This document shows positions 45,169-52,538 of a stretch of 64,000 bases of DNA, in pieces; position 1 is the stretch's first letter; each line of letters opens with the position of its first letter. The position numbers and the translations under genes were made by a program. Location: contig JBJKSH010000164.1 in assembly GCA_046704255.1 (NCBI GenBank), positions 1-64,000 on the forward strand. The letters are read 5' to 3'. The notes beneath the pieces were generated by a model. It saw nothing but the letters and a program-made list of their open reading frames with translations, made no database searches and was not told the origin of the DNA. This DNA is from FEN-1297 sp046704255 (GTDB lineage Bacteria; Bacteroidota; Ignavibacteria; Ignavibacteriales; Ignavibacteriaceae).

Positions 45169-47007
45169 TCAATTTGAACTATTTAGTTGAAAAATACTCC
45201 CGGAATTGGATTTAACTTTTATCTCTTCCAGGTCTTTTAAATTATAAACCTTACCGGTTAATAAATCCTTTAATGTTTTTATACCATTTAATTGATCGGA
45301 ATAATTATTCAGAAAAATTTCCTTTTCGGTAGAATTATTATTAATAACAACCAATATTTTATCGTTCCCTTTTATTTTAAAGTAAACAAACTCTTCGTTG
45401 TAAGGAGGGAATTCAACAAGTTTGCCGGATGAAAGCGCTTTATGTTCCTTTCTTAATTCAAGAAGATTATGAACATAATTAAAGATATCATTTTGTTTTT
45501 TGGTCCTTCCGTCGGCAGTAAATGCATTTTGCTTATCACCCGGAAAGCCGCCCGGAAAATCCGTACGAATTAATCCGTCTGAAAGTCCTCCTTCCATTCC
45601 TATCTCGGTTCCGTAATAAATTTGCGGAATTCCTCTGGAAGTGAGAAGCATGAGTAAAGCCATTTTGAATTTTTTAGCGTTACCTTTTGCTTCAAGCATG
45701 GCACGCGGGTTGTCGTGATTATCAAGAAAAGTTACAAGATTATTCGGATCAGCATAAATGAAATCCTTTGCAAAATCTTCATAAATAGCATTCAATCCGG
45801 AAGTACCTTTTAAAAAAGCAGTAAAGACATCATGAGTTGCATAGTCTGTAATAGCAGGCAAATTGGAATCAAACTTCCTGGGATAATAACTATGCGTTTG
45901 AAAACTTGAAAGGAAAACAGGAATGCCTGTCCATATTTCCCCGACTATATTTAGTTTGGGAAATTCAGTAAGAATTGCCTTTGCCCATTTAGCCAAATAT
46001 TTTTGATCGCAATAAGGATAAGTATCTTCTCTAATTCCGTCAAGCCCGGTAGATTCAATCCACCACAAAGTATTCTGAATAAGATAATTACTTAAAAACG
46101 GATCAGCCTGATTCAAGTCAGGCATTTCATTAGTAAACCAGCCGGTTGTAGTATTTATAATTGTAGATGAATCCCTGTGAATATCTGCAAATGCCAGTTT
46201 ATCGTGTTTGGTCATTAAATGATGTTTAACCGAGCCGTGTATCCAGTCCGCAAAAGGTAAATCCTTCATCCACGGATGATCAATGCTAATATGGTTGCTA
46301 ACATGATCTAAAATAATTTTTAATCCTTTTGCGTGAGCTTCTTTAATAAGTTCTTTATACAATTTGTTAGTGCCAAAGCGCGGATCTATCTTATATAAAT
46401 CTGTTGCAGCATAACCATGATAGCTTATTTGAGTATTGTTTTCAATAAGCGGATTTATCCAGAGTGTGGTAACCCCAAGATTTTTTAAATAATCAAGATG
46501 CTTAATTATACCTGCAATATCGCCGCCGTGCCTTCCGTTAGGATTTTTAATATTGTATTCGTCAATAGTTCCTCTAACCCGGTCATTGGAAGTGTCGCCG
46601 TCGCAAAAACGGTCGGGTGTAATCAAATAGATTACATCGCTTGTGTTAAAGCCCTGAAAGTTTCCCTGGGTACTTAATTTATTTAGTACAGGGAAATTTA
46701 TTTCAGCTTCACCATCACCTTTTTTGATTTTTAATTTATATGAACCCGGTTTTAGTCCGGTGGGAATTTTAATATCGATAAATGAATAATGGGAGCTTTC
46801 AGCATTGTGAACCCGTAATACCTTTATTGCAGGATTATTAAACTTTGCGGAGATATCTTTTAAATTCTTTCCGTAAATCATAAGTTGAACTTTGTCCCAA
46901 TGCATCCCTACCCACCAGTTGGGCGGCTCAATTTTATTAACTTTAATGCTTTGGGCAAAACAAAAATTAAAAGATAGTAAAAGAACAGTAAAAATTTTCT
47001 TTAGCAA
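45169..47007 (-). CDS. Secreted GH13 cyclomaltodextrinase/neopullulanase-like enzyme
   Basis: A 612-residue alpha-glucan hydrolase with signal peptide (1-19, ending FCFAQ), an N-terminal beta-sandwich of the cyclomaltodextrinase type ('KIEPPNWWVGMHWDKVQLMI', the classic opening), a (beta/alpha)8 catalytic domain and a short C-terminal beta domain. Catalytic residues by alignment with the family: nucleophile Asp328 in 'GIREDTYPY', acid/base Glu357 in 'VGEIW' and transition-state stabiliser Asp432 in 'FLDNHDN'. The SusA-like group hydrolyses alpha-1,4-linked maltodextrins, cyclodextrins or pullulan in the periplasm. An SLC45-like importer follows. Confidence 0.93.
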   Translation of the reverse strand: MLKKIFTVLLLSFNFCFAQSIKVNKIEPPNWWVGMHWDKVQLMIYGKNLKDISAKFNNPAIKVLRVHNAESSHYSFIDIKIPTGLKPGSYKLKIKKGDGEAEINFPVLNKLSTQGNFQGFNTSDVIYLITPDRFCDGDTSNDRVRGTIDEYNIKNPNGRHGGDIAGIIKHLDYLKNLGVTTLWINPLIENNTQISYHGYAATDLYKIDPRFGTNKLYKELIKEAHAKGLKIILDHVSNHISIDHPWMKDLPFADWIHGSVKHHLMTKHDKLAFADIHRDSSTIINTTTGWFTNEMPDLNQADPFLSNYLIQNTLWWIESTGLDGIREDTYPYCDQKYLAKWAKAILTEFPKLNIVGEIWTGIPVFLSSFQTHSYYPRKFDSNLPAITDYATHDVFTAFLKGTSGLNAIYEDFAKDFIYADPNNLVTFLDNHDNPRAMLEAKGNAKKFKMALLMLLTSRGIPQIYYGTEIGMEGGLSDGLIRTDFPGGFPGDKQNAFTADGRTKKQNDIFNYVHNLLELRKEHKALSSGKLVEFPPYNEEFVYFKIKGNDKILVVINNNSTEKEIFLNNYSDQLNGIKTLKDLLTGKVYNLKDLEEIKVKSNSGSIFQLNSSN

Positions 47008-47316
47008 AACGATTCCTCCGGTACTAAATGCTCCTCATCAAATAAAATTATCTTCAAAATGAATTAACCCGTTTTAATTACTAATTTTTTATTTAAATTT
47101 AAATCCTAAATATTGTGTGAATTTAATAAGTAGATACACTTTTTGGTACTACCCTTTTGGACGGATTTTGAAGAAAATTAAGTAAAACGGAGGGGTATTT
47201 TTTACCCTATTGTAATCTTACAGCAGAGTTTTATTAAATTTATTTTATTCTAATTTTAATTTTCTTGCATTTATTTAACAATAAAAATAATTTTTAATCC
47301 GATTTTTTAAAAATTT
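47008..47316. other. Divergent promoter region of the GH13 gene and smpB
   Basis: A 309-base AT-rich spacer between divergent genes, with no credible ORF. A short inverted repeat GGGTA-N5-TACCC (47193-47207) lies near the middle and is a possible repressor site or hairpin. Several TTATTTAAAT-type words could be -10 elements for either side, but no promoter pair is convincing. Confidence 0.4.
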
Positions 47317-47778
47317 ATGGAAAAACTTGCAGAACAAGAAAAAAATATAACGGTAAACAGAAAAGCAAGGCACGAATATTTGATAGTTCAGACTTATGAA
47401 GCCGGAATAGTTTTGCAGGGAACGGAAGTAAAGGCATTAAGAGCAGGAAAAGCAAATTTGGTTGATAGTTATGCCAATCTTAACAACGGCGAAGTTTGGC
47501 TGGTTGGAGCGCATATAAGTGTTTATGAGCAGGGAAATATTAATAACCACGAACCAACAAGAACAAGAAAACTGCTGCTTAACAAAAGTGAAATACGCAA
47601 ACTAATTGGAAAGGTTAAAGAAAAAGGGCTCACTTTAATTCCTCTTAGATTGTATTTTAAAAACGGTAAGGTTAAAGTTGAACTTGCCTTGGCTAAGGGT
47701 AAAAAAGTATATGATAAGCGTGAAGCAATTGCAAAGCGGGATTTGCAAAGAGACCAGGAAAGAAGGATAAAATATTGA
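47317..47778 (+). CDS. smpB: SsrA-binding protein SmpB
   Basis: A 153-residue SmpB, the tmRNA partner needed for trans-translation rescue of stalled ribosomes. The sequence shows the full family pattern: 'NRKARHEYLIVQTYEAGIVL', 'GTEVKALRAGKANLVDSYA', 'NGEVWLVGAHISVYEQGNIN', 'HEPTRTRKLLLNKSEIRKL', 'TLIPLRLYFKNGKVKVELAL' and the C-terminal basic tail 'KGKKVYDKREAIAKRDLQRD'. Length is standard. Its TGA overlaps the TTG start of tyrS. The ssrA RNA gene itself was not seen in this window. Confidence 0.97.
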   Translation: MEKLAEQEKNITVNRKARHEYLIVQTYEAGIVLQGTEVKALRAGKANLVDSYANLNNGEVWLVGAHISVYEQGNINNHEPTRTRKLLLNKSEIRKLIGKVKEKGLTLIPLRLYFKNGKVKVELALAKGKKVYDKREAIAKRDLQRDQERRIKY

Positions 47779-49001
47779 ATAAGATTTTTTTCCCCCCGGT
47801 AAATGAACAAATGGATCTTATAAAACGGGGTGCATTCGAAATTATACCGGAAGAAGAACTTGTAAAAAAACTTGAAAAATCATTTAAGGATGGTATTCCT
47901 TTAACCATAAAGTTAGGCTGCGATCCCAGCAGGCCGGATTTGCATATCGGACATTCGGTTGTGTTAAGAAAGCTTGCACAATTCCAGGAATTAGGGCATC
48001 AGGCAATTTTAATAATCGGAGATTTTACGGGAATGATTGGCGATCCTTCCGGCAGAAATGTAACACGACCGGCTCTTTCTCTTGAAGAAACTAGAATTAA
48101 CGGTCAATCATACCTTGAGCAAGCATCGAAAATTTTAAATAAACAAAAGACAAAAATTGTTTACAATTCCGAGTGGCTGGGTAAAATGAGTTTTGAAGAT
48201 GTTATAAAACTTTCTTCAAAATATACCGTGGCAAGAATGATTGAACGTGATGATTTTACAAAACGTTTTAAAGCCGGCGAACCTATAAGTGTTCACGAGT
48301 TTTTATATCCACTGGCACAAGCTATGGATTCCGTTGCAATTAAAAGCGATGTGGAACTCGGCGGCACAGATCAGAAATTTAACCTGCTTGTCGGACGCGA
48401 TATTCAGAGAGAATTCGGAATTGAGCCTCAGGTAATTTTAACTATGCCTTTAATTGTCGGTACTGACGGTGTGGAAAAGATGAGCAAGTCGTACAACAAC
48501 TATATCGGCATTTCGGAAGCTCCGGAAGAAATTTACGGCAAGACCCTTTCCATTCCCGACGATTTGATTTATAACTACTACGAGCTTGCAACTAATATAT
48601 CGAATGAAGAACTTAAAGAAATTAGGAACCGGCTTAACGATTCCAAATTTAACCCGAGAGATTTAAAAAGAAAACTGGCTAGAACATTAGTGGCAATGTA
48701 CCATAACAATGAAGCTGCTGTTAAAGCCGAAGAAGAATTTGATAAGGTTTTTATAAAAAAAGAAATACCGGACGATATTGCAGAATTTAAAATAGGCAAC
48801 GATATAAAGGAAATAGGAATACTGGACTTGATTACAAAAGTAAATTTTGCAGCATCAAAAGGAGAAGCCAGGCGGCTGGTTTCTCAAGGCGGAGTATCCT
48901 TGAACGGAGAAAAGGTTGAAGATATTACTGCCGTAGTTAAACCGGAAAACGGTTTAATCTTAAAAGTAGGAAAAAGAAAATTCATTAAAATAACAATGTA
49001 A
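47775..49001 (+). CDS. tyrS: Tyrosyl-tRNA synthetase (TyrRS)
   Basis: A 408-residue class I aminoacyl-tRNA synthetase that charges tRNA-Tyr. Signature motifs are HIGH in 'PDLHIGHSVVLRKLAQF' (57-60) and KMSKS in 'GVEKMSKSYNNYIG' (235-239), with 'IGDFTGMIGDPSGR' and 'ELGGTDQKFNLLVGR' for tyrosine binding and a C-terminal S4 RNA-binding domain ('ASKGEARRLVSQGGVSLNGE'). The TTG start, overlapping the smpB stop, is supported by the conserved N-terminal segment FFPPVNEQMDLIKRGAFEI, which would be lost with the ATG 12 codons on. This is the TyrZ-like (longer-C-terminal) branch. Confidence 0.96.
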   Translation: MNKIFFPPVNEQMDLIKRGAFEIIPEEELVKKLEKSFKDGIPLTIKLGCDPSRPDLHIGHSVVLRKLAQFQELGHQAILIIGDFTGMIGDPSGRNVTRPALSLEETRINGQSYLEQASKILNKQKTKIVYNSEWLGKMSFEDVIKLSSKYTVARMIERDDFTKRFKAGEPISVHEFLYPLAQAMDSVAIKSDVELGGTDQKFNLLVGRDIQREFGIEPQVILTMPLIVGTDGVEKMSKSYNNYIGISEAPEEIYGKTLSIPDDLIYNYYELATNISNEELKEIRNRLNDSKFNPRDLKRKLARTLVAMYHNNEAAVKAEEEFDKVFIKKEIPDDIAEFKIGNDIKEIGILDLITKVNFAASKGEARRLVSQGGVSLNGEKVEDITAVVKPENGLILKVGKRKFIKITM

Positions 49002-49021
49002 GTAAGAAAGGAGATGAGCTA

Positions 49022-49567
49022 TTGTATGTTCCATCAAGAATATTTTTTACCAAAGGGGTAGGCAGGCATAAAGAGTATTTAACATCATTTGAACTTGCTC
49101 TTAGAAGTGCGGGTATTGAAATTTGCAACCTTGTTACAGTAAGCAGCATTTTTCCCGTTAACTGCAAAAGAATAACAAAGGAAGAAGGATTAAGAGAGTT
49201 AAAGCCCGGCCAGATTACCTTCTGCGTAATGGCAAGAAATTCTACTAATGAACCAAACAGGTTGATTGCTTCTTCCATAGGAGTTGCACTTCCGGCGGAT
49301 AACAACCAGTACGGTTATTTATCGGAACATCATCCGTTCGGGCAAACAGAAAAAGTTGCGGGCGATTATGCTGAAGACCTTGCTGCTACTATGCTGGCAA
49401 CTACTCTCGGTGTAGAATTCAACCCTGATACAGATTGGAGTGAACGGGAAAATATTTATAAAATGTCGGGCAAGATTGTTAGATCTTTTAATGTTACTCA
49501 ATCTGCCGAAGGCGATAAAAACGGACTGTGGACTACAGTTTTGGCGGTAGGAATTTTTCTACCTTAA
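49022..49567 (+). CDS. Pyruvoyl-dependent arginine decarboxylase
   Basis: A 181-residue PvlArgDC that makes agmatine from arginine for polyamine synthesis. The proenzyme self-cleaves at a serine to form the pyruvoyl cofactor; here the cleavage site is 'VTVSSIFPVNC' with Ser41-Ser42, matching the family's S-S or T-S bond. Other family text: 'FTKGVGRHKEYLTSFELALR', 'ASSIGVALPADNNQYGYLSE', 'AEDLAATMLATTLG' and 'GLWTTVLAVGIFLP'. The TTG start is chosen because AAGGAGAT stands about ten bases ahead and no ATG is in frame nearby. It lies 20 bases after tyrS. Confidence 0.94.
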   Translation: MYVPSRIFFTKGVGRHKEYLTSFELALRSAGIEICNLVTVSSIFPVNCKRITKEEGLRELKPGQITFCVMARNSTNEPNRLIASSIGVALPADNNQYGYLSEHHPFGQTEKVAGDYAEDLAATMLATTLGVEFNPDTDWSERENIYKMSGKIVRSFNVTQSAEGDKNGLWTTVLAVGIFLP

Positions 49568-49583
49568 AAAGGGATAAAATATT

Positions 49584-50507
49584 TTGTTTGATGAAACTAC
49601 GTTTTGGATAGTTTTTGTAATTATTGCTGCAATTATTATTGTAGTAGATTTATATGTAACCGAACATAGACAGGATAAAATAGGATTAAAAAAGAGTATA
49701 ATTTGGAGCGGTGTATGGATAACCACCGCTCTTCTTTTTGATTTACTTATTCATTTTTATTTAAAAGACGGCGGAAGAAAAGGGCTTGAATTCATTACAG
49801 GTTATTTAATAGAATACTCTCTTTCCGTCGATAATCTCTTTGTGTTCTTATTAATTTTTAATGTAATGAATATCTCACCCAAAAATCAGCCGCATGTTTT
49901 AAAATGGGGAATTTTAAGTGCTGTTGTATTTAGAATTTTATTTATTATGGCCGGAGTAGAATTAATAAACATGTTCCAGCCGGTAATTTATTTGTTCGGA
50001 ATAATACTTTTGGCAGCCGCATACAAAATGGCTTTCGGCGGAAATGAAAAAATTAATTATGAAAAGAATCCTTTAATCAGGTTAATAAAGAAATTTTTTA
50101 ACATACTCCCTGATTACAACGGTAAAAAATTTTTTGTAAAGCGGAATAAAAAAATATATGCTACTTCCCTTCTGCTAACTCTACTTTTAATCGAATCTTC
50201 CGATATTGTTTTTGCAGTCGATTCAATACCGGCTGTTATAGCAATTACCCGGGATCCTTTTGTTATAATTACTTCCAACATTTTTGCTGTACTCGGTTTG
50301 CGTGCTTTATACTTTTCTATTTCCGGTATAGTTGATATGTTTTATTTTCTAAAATACGGAGTTGCGGTTATTTTATTATTTGTAGGCATAAAAATGATTG
50401 GCTCCGATTTTTTTGATATCCCGATTCAAACATCACTTTTAATAATTTTATCCTGCCTTGCCGTTTCAATTATACTTTCACTTTTTTATAAAAAGAAGAA
50501 CGCTTAA
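49584..50507 (+). CDS. TerC/Alx-family integral membrane protein
   Basis: A 307-residue TerC-family protein with about eight to nine helices. The conserved acidic transmembrane motifs are visible: 'LEFITGYLIEYSLSVDNLFV' followed by 'FLLIFNVMNI', and 'LLLIESSDIVFAVDSIPAVI' with 'AITRDPFVIITSNIFAVLGLR' in part. Alx and related TerC proteins export or handle Mn2+ or act in membrane-protein metalation; the tellurite phenotype is historical. It uses a TTG start preceded by AAAAAGGGA; an ATG at 49591 is out of frame. Its 3' end overlaps the convergent SSS gene by 38 bases. Confidence 0.9.
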   Translation: MFDETTFWIVFVIIAAIIIVVDLYVTEHRQDKIGLKKSIIWSGVWITTALLFDLLIHFYLKDGGRKGLEFITGYLIEYSLSVDNLFVFLLIFNVMNISPKNQPHVLKWGILSAVVFRILFIMAGVELINMFQPVIYLFGIILLAAAYKMAFGGNEKINYEKNPLIRLIKKFFNILPDYNGKKFFVKRNKKIYATSLLLTLLLIESSDIVFAVDSIPAVIAITRDPFVIITSNIFAVLGLRALYFSISGIVDMFYFLKYGVAVILLFVGIKMIGSDFFDIPIQTSLLIILSCLAVSIILSLFYKKKNA

Positions 50508-51879
50508 ACAATCCGTAGAAGTGAATTAGTGCGGCACCCGTTAAGCCTACAAGCATCGGTTCAATTTCCCCTATTATTTTTACATTTATAAAATTATCTC
50601 TTATAAAATACCAGCTAACACTTAGTATTACTGCTGATATAATTTCTACAAATAAAATTTTTCTATTTATTTTTATAGCAGGATAATATGAGCTGATCAC
50701 AGGTAGTATAATACCCGGTATGCAAAATGAACCTATTGTGTACCAAATTTCGATGACAGATGGAATATAGTACGCCAGCAAAATTGAAAGTATTCCGCCA
50801 ATAACCAGTCCGTAAACAGTAAAAATTTTTAGTTTGTTTTCGTCTTTACTTTTTGATATTCTAAAAATAAAATCCCGGCTTATAGTTGTAGCGCTTAGAA
50901 AAAGGAAACTGTTTAACGTAGACATTATTGTTGCAAACATAGCTGCATAAAAGATTCCTTTTAAGCCGGGTGATAAAATTCTTTCCGCAAGCAGTGGATA
51001 TGATAAAACGGGGCGAGATAGACCCGGCAGCGCTGCTCTAGCGTACAGCCCCGTAGATGTAGTTAGAAAATCGAATAATGCCATAAAGAAAACAGAAATT
51101 ATAATGCCAACGGCGGCAACCTTTCCGCTTTTTGCTGCATAGCATCTTTGATGAAATCCGGGATCGGCAAATGTCCAGAGCGCAATTAAAAACCAAACTA
51201 TAAGGAATGTAGGAGATGCTCCTCCCGTTAGCTCGAGATGGTTTTTAGGAAGATTTGCCCGGAGATAATGTATTCCGCCAAAAGCATTGTATGCTATAAT
51301 TAGTACAAGAATGAAACCACCGAACATTACAAAAAACTGCAGTGCATCCGCATAGACATTGGATTTAAATCCGCCTTGAAAAAGATATAATACCGAAAGC
51401 AATAAAGCGAGAATTAGACTTACAATTGTACCCGTCTTAAAAAGCATAGATAATAAGTTTGCAGTCATTAAAAGATATGGTGCCGGCGAGACAAGTACAA
51501 AAACCAAAATTGCGGAAGCTAACCCTACTTTATTTCCGTAAATAAGAGAAAGCTTATCCGGTATTGTAAACAAAGATGCATTCCTAACCTTCTTTGCAAA
51601 AAACAAAGCAAAGATTATGGCAAAGACATAATAAGGAAACCCTTGAGTAAACCAGCTTACCAAACCGTAGCGGTATGTAAACTCGCCGACGCCTAAAATA
51701 CCACCGTACCATGTAGAGACGGTTGTAAGAACAAAAAGGAACATCCCTATTTTTCTTCCGGATAAAAGATAGTCGTCTGCATTACTCCCCGTTCTTCTTC
51801 CGAAATAAAATCCGATTAATAATACGGAGACAAAAAAAAGAATTATTACGGCATAATCTACCGGGCTAAATGAGACCAT
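50470..51879 (-). CDS. SSS-family sodium:solute symporter, candidate thiamine importer
   Basis: A 469-residue sodium:solute symporter with about 13 helices. Family landmarks are 'DDYLLSGRKIGMFLFVLTTV' followed by STWYGG, 'WFTQGFPYYVFAIIFALFFA' and 'ATIMSTLNSFLFLSATTISR', with D-F-I-F. Its ATG lies inside the thiN coding sequence (14-base overlap), and the operon leader is a TPP riboswitch with a TonB receptor as first gene. In Bacteroidota the analogous position is often held by PnuT. I infer this symporter carries thiamine or a precursor across the inner membrane; SSS proteins also transport pantothenate, proline, sugars and others, so the substrate is unproven. Confidence 0.85.
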   Translation of the reverse strand: MVSFSPVDYAVIILFFVSVLLIGFYFGRRTGSNADDYLLSGRKIGMFLFVLTTVSTWYGGILGVGEFTYRYGLVSWFTQGFPYYVFAIIFALFFAKKVRNASLFTIPDKLSLIYGNKVGLASAILVFVLVSPAPYLLMTANLLSMLFKTGTIVSLILALLLSVLYLFQGGFKSNVYADALQFFVMFGGFILVLIIAYNAFGGIHYLRANLPKNHLELTGGASPTFLIVWFLIALWTFADPGFHQRCYAAKSGKVAAVGIIISVFFMALFDFLTTSTGLYARAALPGLSRPVLSYPLLAERILSPGLKGIFYAAMFATIMSTLNSFLFLSATTISRDFIFRISKSKDENKLKIFTVYGLVIGGILSILLAYYIPSVIEIWYTIGSFCIPGIILPVISSYYPAIKINRKILFVEIISAVILSVSWYFIRDNFINVKIIGEIEPMLVGLTGAALIHFYGLFKRSSFYKKVKV

Positions 51880-52519
51880 ACTTCTTCAGAAAATTAAAAT
51901 CGCGGATTACAAAAATTTTGCCTCCTTTAATATTAAGACTAACATTTTCGGATGTGGAAACATTGCTGGTGCTTTCCCTTATGCCGAAAGGTAATGCGGT
52001 ATTTTTTAAAGGATATTTTAATCCGGTTGAAGTAATTTTGGTTTTTGAATCAAATCCGTATAGAGAAATAGTTTCACCAGGCAGTGAAGAAAGTTCAACC
52101 ATACCGGTGTGTGCAGTAAGATATGAGTTCTCCGCCGTTAGACTTAAATCGATCTTTCCGAAAAATTTTAGAACAATGCCCAGGTTACAAAAACTATGGT
52201 CTAACCTGTCGCCTGTAACTCCGAACAAAACTGCACTGTCGTATTTTTTTCTAATTGCAAACTTTAAACATTTTTCTACATCCGTATCATTTTGCCTTTT
52301 GAACCGTATTACTGTTGATTTGTTTTTAAAATGATCTAAAGCTTTATTATCAGCGGAATCCAGGTCGCCAATAATATATTCGGGAATCACACCCATTTTA
52401 AAAGCAGAATTTGCGCCGCCGTCTGCACAAATTAAAGTACTAAAATTTTTACTTTTAAAAAACCTAATGTCGCTTTTCTTCGGTGGTCTTCCGTTTGCCA
52501 GGATAATGCATTTCTTCAA
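51866..52519 (-). CDS. thiN: Thiamine pyrophosphokinase
   Basis: A 217-residue thiamine pyrophosphokinase that converts thiamine plus ATP to thiamine pyrophosphate, used to salvage imported thiamine. N-terminal catalytic-domain motifs are 'ILANGRPPKK', 'LICADGGANSAFKMGVIPEY' followed by IIGDLDSA, 'RQNDTDVEKCLKFAI' and 'VLFGVTGDRLDHSFCNLGIV' (the G-x-x-G-x-R-x-D-H box). The C-terminal beta domain has 'GETISLYGFDSKTKITSTGL' and 'PFGIRESTSNVSTSENVSLN'. It lies 19 bases downstream of the TonB-receptor gene, in the same TPP-controlled operon. Confidence 0.94.
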   Translation of the reverse strand: MKKCIILANGRPPKKSDIRFFKSKNFSTLICADGGANSAFKMGVIPEYIIGDLDSADNKALDHFKNKSTVIRFKRQNDTDVEKCLKFAIRKKYDSAVLFGVTGDRLDHSFCNLGIVLKFFGKIDLSLTAENSYLTAHTGMVELSSLPGETISLYGFDSKTKITSTGLKYPLKNTALPFGIRESTSNVSTSENVSLNIKGGKIFVIRDFNFLKKYGLI

Positions 52520-52538
52520 AATTTTTCCCTTCCTAATT

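Noticed and set aside
47193..47207. A terminator in the smpB upstream region
   Set aside because: The five-base arms are too short and the hairpin lies in a divergent promoter region, where a terminator is not expected.
50470..50507. A frameshift at the TerC and SSS gene ends
   Set aside because: The 38-base overlap is a simple convergent overlap; both C-termini look natural.
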